Shown here one piece after another: positions 8,348-16,816 of a stretch of 64,000 nucleotides of DNA. The stretch lies in the NCBI RefSeq assembly GCF_000472445.1, contig NZ_AXAJ01000009.1:206332-270331 (forward strand), written 5' to 3'. Under the pieces are notes generated by a model. It was not told where the DNA came from and did not search any database. It worked only from the letters and a program-made list of their open reading frames with translations. This DNA is from Burkholderia sp. WSM2230 (GTDB lineage Bacteria; Pseudomonadota; Gammaproteobacteria; Burkholderiales; Burkholderiaceae). Within the stretch, counting starts at the first letter, position 1. Every line of letters starts with the position of its first letter. A program made the translations under genes and the position numbers.

Positions 8348-10351
8348 GTGGCGACTCAATATAAGAACAGCAGCAAACGGGCAGCATCGACAAAGCCGGT
8401 TCATACCAAGCCTCATTCATCTGGGCGCCGGGCCTTCATGGTGTTGGCCGGGACGTCAGCCGGTGCGACGCTGCTCGGCGGCTTATCTGCTTGTGGAGGC
8501 TCGGGCAGTTCGGGCCTGACACCCGAAGATCCGGTCTGGGGCAGCTACGGCGTCGCAACGCAGATCATCGCTTCGCTCGCCGGCATCAAGCAGTCCATGT
8601 TCCCGTCGCGCGACTTCGTCGTGACGCAATACGGCGCGCAACCGTGCGCCGTGATCGCGGCGACGAACCCCTACACCGGCGCTTCGTCGCCCGCGAGCCC
8701 GGGCTCGAATCAGACCAACGCAGCGTCTTCGTTCGACTCGCGGCCGGCGTTTCTCGCCGCCATTCAGGCATGCAACGCAGCCGGCGGCGGACGCGTCGTG
8801 GTGCCCGCGGGCAACTGGTATTGCGCCGGACCGATCGTGTTGCTCAGCAACGTGAACTTTCACCTGAGCGCCAATTGCACGATCTATTTCAGCCCGAATC
8901 CCGCCGACTACGCGAAGGACGGTCCCGTCAACTGCGGCGCGAACGGCAACCTGTTTTATAGCCGCTGGCAGGCAAACGATTGCCTGAACTTCGGCTCGCC
9001 CGTCTACGCCCGCAATCAGAACAACATCGCCCTGACAGGGGAAGACGCGAGCTCCGTGTTGAACGGCCAGGCCATGACGCCCTTCTCCGGTTCAGGCAAC
9101 ACCGCCACGTGCTGGTGGACCTTCAAGGGATCGAACAGCGCATACGGTTGCGTAAGTTCGTCCACGCCCTCGCAAGTATTCAAGAATCCGAACAATATCG
9201 ATCTCAGGACGGCTGCGCCCGGCATTTCCGACGCGCTGTATACGCAATTGACGAGTCCGACGACGCCCTGGCAAGAGGATCAGAACTACTTGCCCGCGCT
9301 TTCCGAGGCAGGCGTTCCGGTCGCGAAGCGCGTCTTCGGTCTGGGTCACTACCTGCGCCCTTGCATGGTCGAGTTCATCGGCTGCACGAACGTATTGATG
9401 GAAAACTACTGCACGAATAACACGCCTTTCTGGCAGCACCATCCGACCGATTGCAAGAATGTCGTGATTCGCGGCGTGACCACCAACAGCATCGGTCCGA
9501 ATAACGACGGCTTCGATCCCGACGCGTGCGACAACGTGCTGTGCGACGGCGTGACCTTCAATACCGGCGACGACTGCATCGCGATCAAATCCGGCAAGGA
9601 CCTCGATACGCAATACGGTCCCGCGCAAAATCACGTGATCCAGAACTGCACGATGAATAGCGGCCACGGCGGCATTACGCTCGGCAGCGAAATGGGCGGC
9701 GGCGTGCAGAACATCTACGCGCGCAACCTGCAGATGCTGAATCCGAACTGGGCGACCAATCCGCTGAACATCGCGATCCGCATCAAAACGAATATGAATC
9801 GCGGCGGCTTCGTGAAGAACTTCTACGTCGACAAGGTCACATTGCCGAATGGCGTCGCGCTGAAGGGCGGCGGCTACGGCAGTGCGCTGCTCGCCGGCAG
9901 CCCGATCAACGGCACGGTGCCGCTTGGCGTTGTGACGGCGGCGGCGGCCAATCCGTCCGCGGCTCAGGGCGGCCTGATCACGTTCGATTGCGATTACCAG
10001 CCGGCCAACGACGCGATCCGAACGCGGCCCGCTGTCGTGCAGAACGTCAACATTTCGAACGTGCAGGCGAGCAACGTCACGGTCAACGGCGTCACCGGCT
10101 CGTGCTTCCAGGCAATCGTCGCGCAAGGCCCCGTCGCGTTCGATTACAACGGCCCCGCCCCGGCGCCGACGATTCCGCCCATTACCGGCGTCACCATTTC
10201 GAACTGCAATCTGGGCACGGCAGTTTGCGCGGGACCGGCCAGCTCTGCCACGCCTGGGCCGATCTATGCGTACAACGTCAACGGCATTACGCTGAAGAAC
10301 GTAGTGATCGGCTCGACCACCTACAACACGAACATAGTCGATCAGCGGTAA
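8348..10351 (+). CDS. polygalacturonase (GH28), exported, probable lipoprotein
   Basis: Hydrolyses the alpha-1,4 galacturonan backbone of pectin. The 667-aa parallel beta-helix carries all four GH28 catalytic blocks: NNDGFDPD (about 385-392, variant of the usual NTD), TGDDC (about 407-410), GHGG (about 439-442) and IRIKT (about 477-481). The N-terminus has a Tat-like RRAFMVLAGTSAG and then a lipobox-like LSAC at about 46-49, so it is probably folded before export and lipid-anchored. I chose GTG 8348 because AAGGAGA lies 6-7 bases upstream; an in-frame ATG at 8291 would add 19 residues. It supplies galacturonate to the ExuT/Udh genes downstream. A bidirectional terminator follows. Confidence 0.9.
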   Translation: MATQYKNSSKRAASTKPVHTKPHSSGRRAFMVLAGTSAGATLLGGLSACGGSGSSGLTPEDPVWGSYGVATQIIASLAGIKQSMFPSRDFVVTQYGAQPCAVIAATNPYTGASSPASPGSNQTNAASSFDSRPAFLAAIQACNAAGGGRVVVPAGNWYCAGPIVLLSNVNFHLSANCTIYFSPNPADYAKDGPVNCGANGNLFYSRWQANDCLNFGSPVYARNQNNIALTGEDASSVLNGQAMTPFSGSGNTATCWWTFKGSNSAYGCVSSSTPSQVFKNPNNIDLRTAAPGISDALYTQLTSPTTPWQEDQNYLPALSEAGVPVAKRVFGLGHYLRPCMVEFIGCTNVLMENYCTNNTPFWQHHPTDCKNVVIRGVTTNSIGPNNDGFDPDACDNVLCDGVTFNTGDDCIAIKSGKDLDTQYGPAQNHVIQNCTMNSGHGGITLGSEMGGGVQNIYARNLQMLNPNWATNPLNIAIRIKTNMNRGGFVKNFYVDKVTLPNGVALKGGGYGSALLAGSPINGTVPLGVVTAAAANPSAAQGGLITFDCDYQPANDAIRTRPAVVQNVNISNVQASNVTVNGVTGSCFQAIVAQGPVAFDYNGPAPAPTIPPITGVTISNCNLGTAVCAGPASSATPGPIYAYNVNGITLKNVVIGSTTYNTNIVDQR

Positions 10352-10390
10352 GTACAAACCGCGGCGAATTCAGGCGCCGCGCGTACGGCA

Positions 10391-10418
10391 AAAAAAACCG
10401 CTCCAGCGGAGCGGTTTT
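10391..10418. terminator. bidirectional terminator between polygalacturonase and ilvD-like gene
   Basis: AAAACCGCTCC (10394-10404) pairs with GGAGCGGTTTT (10408-10418) around a 3-base loop. A-tract on the left and T-tract on the right serve both converging genes. Confidence 0.88.
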
Positions 10419-10456
10419 CTGCGGACCACGGCGCGAGGCGCCGGGCAAAATCAAGC

Positions 10457-12316
10457 TCAATCGTCCAGTAGCGATAGATCGCGCACCGCGCCTTTGTCGG
10501 CCGACATCACCAGCTTCGCATAGGCCTTGAGCGCCGCCGAAACCTGGCGCGGCCGCGGCTTGGCCGGCTTCCAGCCCTTCGCGTTCTGCTCTTCGCGGCG
10601 GCTTGCGAGTTCGGCGTCCGACAGCAGCACATTGATCGTGCGGTTCGGAATGTCGATGCGGATCTTGTCGCCGTCGCGCACGAGGCCGATCGCGCCGCCC
10701 GCCGCAGCTTCGGGCGAGCAGTGGCCGATCGACAGGCCCGAAGTGCCGCCCGAGAAGCGGCCGTCCGTCAGCAGCGCGCATGCTTTGCCGAGCCCCTGTG
10801 ACTTGATGTAGCTCGTCGGGTAAAGCATTTCCTGCATGCCCGGTCCGCCCTTCGGACCTTCGTAACGCACGATCACGACATCGCCCGCCTTGACCTTGCC
10901 CGCGAGAATGTTCTCGACCGCTTCGTCCTGCGATTCAGTCACGTGCGCCGTGCCTTCGAACACCAGAATGCTTTCGTCGACGCCGGCGGTTTTCACTACG
11001 CAGCCGTCGAGCGCGATATTGCCTGTCAGCACAGCCAGGCCGCCTTCCTTCGAAAACGCGTGCTCGTACGAGCGAATGCAGCCTTCCGCGCGGTCGAGGT
11101 CGAGACCTGGCCAGCGCGTGTTCTGGCTGAACGCCACCTGCGTCGGAATGCCCGCCGGACCCGCCATGTAGAAAGTGCGGACGGCTTCGTCCCCGGTACG
11201 GACGATGTCCCACTGATCGAGCGCTTCTTTCAAAGTCGGCGTGTGGACCGTGGGCACGTCCGTGTGCAGCTTGCCCGCGCGGTCCAGCTCGCCGAGAATC
11301 GCCATGATGCCGCCCGCGCGATGCACGTCTTCGATGTGGTACTTGTTGGTGTTGGGCGCGACCTTACACAGTTGCGGGACGACGCGCGACAAACGGTCGA
11401 TGTCGGTCATCGTGAAGTCGATCCCGGCTTCGCGCGCGATGGCCAGCAAATGCAGAATCGTGTTGGTGGAACCGCCCATTGCGATGTCGAGCGTCATCGC
11501 ATTTTCGAAGGCCTTGAACCCGACTGCGCGCGGCAGCACGCTCGCCTTTTCCTGCTCGTAGTATTCACGCGCCAGTTCGACGATGCGGCGGCCGGCGCGC
11601 CTGAAGAGTTGCTCGCGGTCCGCGTGCGTGGCGACCACCGTGCCGTTACCGGGCAAAGAAAGACCCAGCGCCTCGGTAAGGCAGTTCATCGAATTGGCCG
11701 TGAACATGCCCGAGCACGAGCCGCAGGTCGGGCAGGCAGAGCGCTCCACCTCGGCGACGTCGGCGTCGGAATAGGCCTTGTCGGCAGCGATCACCATGGC
11801 GTCCACCAGGTCGAGCTTCTTGAACTCGATCGTGCCGGTTTTCGGGTTTGCGAGGCGCGTCTTGCCGGCTTCCATCGGGCCGCCGGAAACGAAGATCACG
11901 GGGATGTTCAGGCGCATCGCGGCCATCAACATGCCGGGGGTGATCTTGTCGCAGTTCGAGATGCACACCATCGCGTCGGCGCAGTGCGCGTTGACCATGT
12001 ACTCGACCGAATCCGCAATGATGTCGCGGCTCGGCAGCGAATACAGCATGCCGTCGTGGCCCATGGCGATGCCGTCGTCGACGGCAATGGTGTTGAATTC
12101 CTTGGCGACGCCGCCGGCAGCCTCGATTTCGCGCGCGACGAGCTGGCCGAGGTCTTTCAGGTGGACGTGGCCGGGCACGAACTGGGTGAACGAATTGACC
12201 ACCGCGATGATCGGCTTCGAAAAGTCTTCGTCTTTCATGCCGGTGGCGCGCCACAGCGAGCGCGCCCCTGCCATGTTGCGGCCGGCGGTGGAGGTTCTGG
12301 AACGGTATGCGGGCAT
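10457..12316 (-). CDS. ilvD: dihydroxy-acid dehydratase
   Basis: An Fe-S dehydratase converting 2,3-dihydroxy-isovalerate to 2-oxoisovalerate in valine/isoleucine synthesis. The 619 residues match the long enterobacterial-type IlvD from the first residues (MPAYRSRTSTAGRNMAGARS) to the last (SADKGAVRD). Cluster ligands are visible in SNCDKITPGM and ACPTCGSCSGMF, and the substrate region in RYEGPKGGPGMQEML and DGRFSGGTSGLSIGH. ATG 12316 is the family start; an open frame extends upstream to 12565 without similarity. It lies in a pectin-degradation cluster, so a sugar-acid dehydratase role (same IlvD/Edd superfamily) is possible, but the sequence reads as true IlvD. It is probably a second copy in the genome (inference). 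Confidence 0.9.
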   Translation of the reverse strand: MPAYRSRTSTAGRNMAGARSLWRATGMKDEDFSKPIIAVVNSFTQFVPGHVHLKDLGQLVAREIEAAGGVAKEFNTIAVDDGIAMGHDGMLYSLPSRDIIADSVEYMVNAHCADAMVCISNCDKITPGMLMAAMRLNIPVIFVSGGPMEAGKTRLANPKTGTIEFKKLDLVDAMVIAADKAYSDADVAEVERSACPTCGSCSGMFTANSMNCLTEALGLSLPGNGTVVATHADREQLFRRAGRRIVELAREYYEQEKASVLPRAVGFKAFENAMTLDIAMGGSTNTILHLLAIAREAGIDFTMTDIDRLSRVVPQLCKVAPNTNKYHIEDVHRAGGIMAILGELDRAGKLHTDVPTVHTPTLKEALDQWDIVRTGDEAVRTFYMAGPAGIPTQVAFSQNTRWPGLDLDRAEGCIRSYEHAFSKEGGLAVLTGNIALDGCVVKTAGVDESILVFEGTAHVTESQDEAVENILAGKVKAGDVVIVRYEGPKGGPGMQEMLYPTSYIKSQGLGKACALLTDGRFSGGTSGLSIGHCSPEAAAGGAIGLVRDGDKIRIDIPNRTINVLLSDAELASRREEQNAKGWKPAKPRPRQVSAALKAYAKLVMSADKGAVRDLSLLDD

Positions 12317-12530
12317 CGTGGTTGTTGAATGAATATCGCTTGAAAGAAGCGGGCCAAGGGAGTGACGGCCCCTCGAACGCCCGTGCGAACAACCTTTTGA
12401 GCCGCGCCGCGGGCAAAGCTGGGGATTATCCCACAGCGTTTGACGGTATGTGGCCTGTGCGAGCGCGGGCGACTGGGCCGCGTAGGCGCTGAGGTTTGCC
12501 ATGCCGATGTCAAAGGCATGCATGAAAGAC

Positions 12531-12554
12531 GAACGGCGCCCGCAGGCGCCGTTC
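12531..12554 (-). terminator. probable terminator after exuT
   Basis: A 10-bp perfect stem (GAACGGCGCC / GGCGCCGTTC) with loop CGCA, just downstream of exuT on the minus strand, followed by a weak GTCTTTC. It lies within the 296-bp gap between exuT and ilvD. Confidence 0.6.
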
Positions 12555-12612
12555 CCGTCCAACATCGCGCCGGACCATACCGGCGCAAAACATCGTTGAC
12601 CACCGCAGTCCG

Positions 12613-13911
12613 TTACTTAGCCGCGGCCGTCCCATTGACCTGCGACCAGCGCGGCTCCGCCGTCTTGTCGGCACTCTTCGCGAGCAGGCAGACCACGCCA
12701 GCGGCGATAATGTCGAACACCGCAAGCAGCACGAAGAGCGGGCTATAGCCGACCTGCGTGACGAGCACGCCGAACAGTGCCGTGAAAGCCGCCGCGCCCA
12801 GGTAGCCGGCCATGCCGCCCATGCCCGTTGCGGTCGCGACTTCGTTCTTGCCGAACATGTCGGACGTGATCGCGTACAACGCGCCCGACAGCGTCTGGTG
12901 CGCAAAGCCGCCCACGCACAGCAACGCCACCGCCACATAAGGACTCGCGACAAGGCCCACGCACGCAGGTCCGATCATGCACAGCGCGCCGACCACGAAC
13001 ACCATCTTGCGCGACGTGAAGAGCGACACCTTCGCGTACTTGTGAAACAGCGGGCTCAGATAGCCGCCGAGTACGCAGCCAATATCCGCAGCGAGAAACG
13101 GCATCCACGCATACAGCGCGATCTCCTTCAGGTTCATGTGGCGCTCGGTCATCATGTAGAGCGGAATCCACGCGTTGAAGGTCTGCCATGCGGGCTCAGA
13201 CAGAATGCGCGGAATGCCGATTGCCCAGAAATCGCGGCTCTTCAGCATCGCGAACCAGCCGCGCCTGGGCGCGCCGGTGTCGCTGTGCTTCGCTTCCTGA
13301 CCGCTCAGGATGTAGTCGCGCTCGGCATCGCCCAGCATTTTCTGATTGCGCGGATGCTTGTACAGCAGCATCCACACGGCGCTCCATACGATCCCCGCCA
13401 CGCCGACAATCACGAATGCCAGTTGCCACTGCCCATGCAACAGCGCCCACACCACGAGCGGCGGCGCAAGCAAGGCGCCGATCGACGAACCGATATTGAA
13501 CCAGCCGATCGCGACCGACCGTTCCCTCGCCGGAAACCATTCGCTCGTCGCCTTCACGCCGGCCGGAATGCCGGCCGCCTCCGCGATGCCGAGCAGGCCG
13601 CGGAAAAACGCGAGACTGCGCCAGCCTGTCGACCAGGCCGCCGCCGCGCAGGCGAGCGACCACGCCAGCGCGAATGCGGCAAAGCCGATCTTGGTGCCGA
13701 CCGTATCGAGCAGAAAGCCCGCAACCGGCTGCATGAATGCATAGCAAAGCTGCCACGCGACCACCACGTGAGCGTACTGCCCGGTGGTGATGTGCAGGTC
13801 TTTCATCAGCGTCGGTGCGGCCACCGACAGCGTATTGCGCGCCAGATAATTGATGATGAGCCCGGCCGCGACCAGACTGACCATCCACCAGCGGATACCC
13901 TTGATCTTCAT
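12613..13911 (-). CDS. exuT: hexuronate (galacturonate) MFS transporter
   Basis: A 432-aa MFS symporter for D-galacturonate/D-glucuronate. It tracks E. coli ExuT along its length: MKIKGIRWWMVSLVAAG start, RNTLSVAAPTLM, MQPVAGFLLDTVGTKIG, AAGIPAGVKATSEWFPARER, GWFNIGSSIGALLAPPLVVW, LYKHPRNQKML, SEPAWQTFNAWIPLYM, LLCVGGFAHQTLSGALY and FGKNEVATATGMGGM. It lies 50 bases downstream of udh on the same strand, so import and oxidation of galacturonate are co-expressed. A hairpin follows at 12531-12554. Confidence 0.94.
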   Translation of the reverse strand: MKIKGIRWWMVSLVAAGLIINYLARNTLSVAAPTLMKDLHITTGQYAHVVVAWQLCYAFMQPVAGFLLDTVGTKIGFAAFALAWSLACAAAAWSTGWRSLAFFRGLLGIAEAAGIPAGVKATSEWFPARERSVAIGWFNIGSSIGALLAPPLVVWALLHGQWQLAFVIVGVAGIVWSAVWMLLYKHPRNQKMLGDAERDYILSGQEAKHSDTGAPRRGWFAMLKSRDFWAIGIPRILSEPAWQTFNAWIPLYMMTERHMNLKEIALYAWMPFLAADIGCVLGGYLSPLFHKYAKVSLFTSRKMVFVVGALCMIGPACVGLVASPYVAVALLCVGGFAHQTLSGALYAITSDMFGKNEVATATGMGGMAGYLGAAAFTALFGVLVTQVGYSPLFVLLAVFDIIAAGVVCLLAKSADKTAEPRWSQVNGTAAAK

Positions 13912-13961
13912 TGCTGCGTCTCCTGGTAATGCTTGAACTTTCTTCAGGCCCGCGGCGGCGC

Positions 13962-14774
13962 CTAAGCGGTGCCGGCGCCCGCGTCCTCACGCGAATAGTC
14001 GATGCCGACAAAGCCGCCGCCCTGGAAGCGCTGGCCCAATGCATCGAGCGGATTGGGGCGGGCAAGAATTTCTTCGGCGTAGTCCTCGGCATTCTGCGTG
14101 GGCGTGTAGCCGAGACGCGCGGCGCCGCTGTTGTCCCACCAGCTGCGCGTATTGGCCGACACGCCCCACACGGTGATGAAGCCGATTTCTTCTGCTTCAA
14201 TGCAGCGGTCGAGGAACTGCATCAGATCGGCATGTCCGAACCAGGTGCTCAGATGGCGCGGTTCGGTCGGGCGCTCGAGACAACTGCCGATGCGCACGCA
14301 TACGCTCTCGATGCCATGCTTGTCCCAGTACATCCGGGCGAGCGCTTCGCCCCACACCTTGCTGAGGCCATAGAAGCCGTCCGGGCGCAGTTCGCAGTCG
14401 AGCGAGAGACGCTCGGTCACCGGATACATGCCGATCGCGTGATTGGAACTCGCGAACACGATGCGCTTCACTCCATGCCGCCGCGCGCCCTCATACACCT
14501 CGACAAGACCGCGCAGATTGTTTTCTATGATCTCGGGCAGCGGACGCTCCACGCTCGTGCCGGCGAAGTGGATCAGTACGTCCACGCCATCGAGCAGACG
14601 ATCGACGACCGCCGGATCGCGCAGGTCGCCATGCATCACATCTTCGCCGTCGATGAGCGGCGTGAGCGGTTTCGAGCCGGCCGCCGAGCGCAGCGGCGTG
14701 CCGCGCGCAATGAATGCGGCGCGCACGACCGAGCCAAGCTGGCCTCCGGCGCCACTGAGGGCGATCTTTTTCAT
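13962..14774 (-). CDS. udh: uronate dehydrogenase
   Basis: NAD-dependent oxidation of galacturonate/glucuronate to the aldaro-lactone, the first step of the oxidative uronate pathway. It is a 270-aa short extended SDR: the NAD loop SGAGGQLGSVVR near residue 10, IHFAGTSVERPLPEIIENN, FASSNHAIGMYPV, and the catalytic Tyr/Lys in FYGLSKVWGEALA. Also seen are VCVRIGSCLERPTEPRHLSTW and the substrate-side segment. ATG 14774 was chosen (AAGGA ribosome site, 6 bases spacer, immediate Rossmann fold). It heads the udh-exuT unit, and its upstream region holds site F and a TTATATGA palindrome. Confidence 0.93.
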   Translation of the reverse strand: MKKIALSGAGGQLGSVVRAAFIARGTPLRSAAGSKPLTPLIDGEDVMHGDLRDPAVVDRLLDGVDVLIHFAGTSVERPLPEIIENNLRGLVEVYEGARRHGVKRIVFASSNHAIGMYPVTERLSLDCELRPDGFYGLSKVWGEALARMYWDKHGIESVCVRIGSCLERPTEPRHLSTWFGHADLMQFLDRCIEAEEIGFITVWGVSANTRSWWDNSGAARLGYTPTQNAEDYAEEILARPNPLDALGQRFQGGGFVGIDYSREDAGAGTA

Positions 14775-14862
14775 AGGGGTTCCTTTGCTGCACCGGCTTG
14801 CCGGCGACGTTAAAGCGCTCGTCGCCGGGGGCCTTGGTGGATTGCCGGCAGGTTGAGGTGTA

Positions 14863-14881
14863 GTTGTACGATAACGTACTA
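14863..14881 (-). promoter_or_regulatory. operator-like site F (udh promoter)
   Basis: The reverse complement is TAGTACGTTATCGTACAAC. Its TATCGTACAAC end matches site B. It includes the inverted repeat GTACG-ATAA-CGTAC and a TCGTACAACTA match to the FadR-type consensus. It is 89 bp upstream of udh. Confidence 0.62.
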
Positions 14882-14982
14882 TCAACCATGCTGGATCGGA
14901 TTTCAACTAGGCATTTACCCGGAGTACTTGGATGCCACCCGCGGCTGACTGTGCCCCGAAAGGCGCGAGCTTGGTTGCACAT

Positions 14983-15000
14983 TTATATGATGTCATATAA
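14983..15000. promoter_or_regulatory. perfect palindrome upstream of udh
   Basis: TTATATGA-TG-TCATATAA, 8-bp arms. One strand matches the shared regulon motif at 14 of 19 positions, so it may be a second, distal site for the same regulator. Confidence 0.5.
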
Positions 15001-15188
15001 CCACAGGCGCAGCTAACCGAACAGAACCGTGCAACCGCCTGCGCTTCTGCGAGCAGCCGCCGAGTTTCCACGGCCACCCCACGAGCAGCGCACGACTTCG
15101 CGCGTCCACCCTATGCTGCGACGCGGTCGATTGCCGCACTCACCCACCACCGAGCGCAGAACACGCCATCGCAAGCAATAAGAAAAAG

Positions 15189-15202
15189 CTGATACAGATC
15201 AG
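15189..15202. promoter_or_regulatory. FNR/ANR-like box upstream of cioA
   Basis: CTGATACAGATCAG is an exact inverted repeat of CTGAT/ATCAG with a 4-base centre, close to the FNR/ANR consensus TTGAT-N4-ATCAA. It lies 177 bp before cioA, which in pseudomonads is ANR-controlled. Confidence 0.55.
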
Positions 15203-15379
15203 CCATTTGCATCGCAAAAAAGCGAAAGCCGAACAAAACAACGCGGTTTGTTGACGCACGTCGCGCCGCAGCATAAATCTTCGTGTTGCCCTAATCTTCG
15301 GCCATCTGCGAAACGCAGTGCGCACCGACATCGGTCGACGCGCGTAGTCCGCAACGAGCGGCATCACGCCTTCACCATC

Positions 15380-16792
15380 ATGAACTCCGCAATTTCGGCA
15401 TTCGACCTAGCCCGCATCCAGTTCGCGTTCACCGTCTCTTTCCACATCGTTTTTCCGGCGCTGAGCATCGGCCTCGCGAGCTTCATCGCCGTGCTCGAAT
15501 GGCGCTGGCTGAAAACCGGCAAGGCCTACTACAAAGATCTTTGCCTGTTCTGGTCAAAGATCTTCGCCGTCGCGTTCGGCATGGGTGTGGTCTCCGGCGT
15601 CGTGATGAGCTACCAGTTCGGCACCAACTGGTCGGGATTCTCCAGTTTCGCCGGTCCCGTCACCGGACCTCTTCTGATGTACGAGGTCATGACCGCGTTC
15701 TTTCTCGAAGCCGGCTTTCTCGGCATCATGCTGTTCGGCTGGCAGCGCGTGAGCCCGCGCGCGCACTTCGGCGCCACGTTGATGGTGGCCATCGGCACGC
15801 TGATCTCCACCTTCTGGATTCTCGCGTCGAATAGCTGGATGCAAACGCCGCAAGGCTTCGAGGTCGTGAACGGCCAGGTCGTGCCGCTCGACTGGTTCAA
15901 GATCATCTTCAATCCGTCGTTCCCGTACCGGCTCGCGCATATGGCGCTTGCGGCGTTCATCGTCGCCGGGCTGGTCGTCGCGGCGGTGGGCGCATGGCAT
16001 CTGCTGCGCGGGCGGCGCGACCCGGCCGTCAAGAAAATGTTCTCGATGGCGCTCTGGCTGCTCCTCATCCTCACGCCGATCCAGGCGTTCGTCGGCGATC
16101 AGCATGGCCTGAACACGCGCGAATATCAGCCAGCCAAGATCGCGGCCATTGAAGGCCTTTGGGACACCGAAAAAGGCGGCACCGCGCTGAACCTGTTCGG
16201 CATCCCGGACATGCAGGCGGAAACCACGCGCTACGCGGTGTCGATTCCGCACCTGGGCAGCCTGATCCTCACACATAGTTGGGACGGCGAAATTCGCGGC
16301 CTCAAGGAATTCCCGCCGCAGGACCGGCCGAATTCGACGGTGGTGTTCTGGAGCTTTCGCATCATGGCGGGCCTCGGCATGCTGATGATCGCCATGTCGG
16401 TCGCCGCCTGGTTGCTGCGCCGCCGCGGGCGCCTGTTCGAATCGAAGTGGTTCCAACGCTTTGCCGTGGCCATGGGCCCGAGCGGTTTCCTCTCGCTGCT
16501 CGCCGGCTGGGTCACCACGGAGGCCGGCCGTCAGCCGTGGGTCGTGTACGGCGTGATGCGCACGTCGCAGGCTGTGTCGCCGCTCACCGCGCAACAGGTC
16601 GGCATTTCGCTGATGGCGTTCGTGGTCGTCTACTTCCTCGTGTTCGGCACGGGCATTTACTACATGCTCAAGCTGATGCGCTCGGGCCCGGCGCTGCCCG
16701 GTCAGACGCCGCACGGTGCGCCCGCCCACACGCCGGATCAGACCGCGCGCCGGCCCTTCTCCGCCGCCGATCAGATGATCGACGCCGCCTAA
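15380..16792 (+). CDS. cioA: cyanide-insensitive bd-type quinol oxidase subunit I
   Basis: The haem-binding subunit of the inner-membrane quinol:O2 oxidoreductase. The 470-aa polytopic protein shows the CydA core: LARIQFAFTVSFHIVFPALSIG (haem-ligand His in the first helices), GVVSGVVMSYQFGTNWSGFS, FFLEAGFLGIMLFGW, the WILASNSWMQTPQGF motif and HMALAAFIVAG. The Q-loop region between GDQHGLNTREYQPAKIAA and the next helix is short, which marks the CIO (CioA) branch rather than E. coli CydA (about 520 aa). ATG 15380 starts at the conserved N-terminus; the ribosome site is weak. cioB follows 24 bases later. Confidence 0.93.
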   Translation: MNSAISAFDLARIQFAFTVSFHIVFPALSIGLASFIAVLEWRWLKTGKAYYKDLCLFWSKIFAVAFGMGVVSGVVMSYQFGTNWSGFSSFAGPVTGPLLMYEVMTAFFLEAGFLGIMLFGWQRVSPRAHFGATLMVAIGTLISTFWILASNSWMQTPQGFEVVNGQVVPLDWFKIIFNPSFPYRLAHMALAAFIVAGLVVAAVGAWHLLRGRRDPAVKKMFSMALWLLLILTPIQAFVGDQHGLNTREYQPAKIAAIEGLWDTEKGGTALNLFGIPDMQAETTRYAVSIPHLGSLILTHSWDGEIRGLKEFPPQDRPNSTVVFWSFRIMAGLGMLMIAMSVAAWLLRRRGRLFESKWFQRFAVAMGPSGFLSLLAGWVTTEAGRQPWVVYGVMRTSQAVSPLTAQQVGISLMAFVVVYFLVFGTGIYYMLKLMRSGPALPGQTPHGAPAHTPDQTARRPFSAADQMIDAA

Positions 16793-16816
16793 CCCAAGCT
16801 GCTTGCGAGAAACAAA

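Larger units (their letters stand above)
14775..15379. promoter_or_regulatory. 605-bp divergent promoter region between udh and cioA
   Basis: It contains operator-like site F (14863-14881), the palindrome at 14983-15000 and an FNR/ANR-like box at 15189-15202, listed separately. I see no coding sequence or RNA gene here. Confidence 0.6.

Noticed and set aside
12317..12565. N-terminal extension of IlvD
   Set aside because: The frame is open but shows no family similarity, and IlvD proteins begin at the MPAYRSR-type start at 12316.
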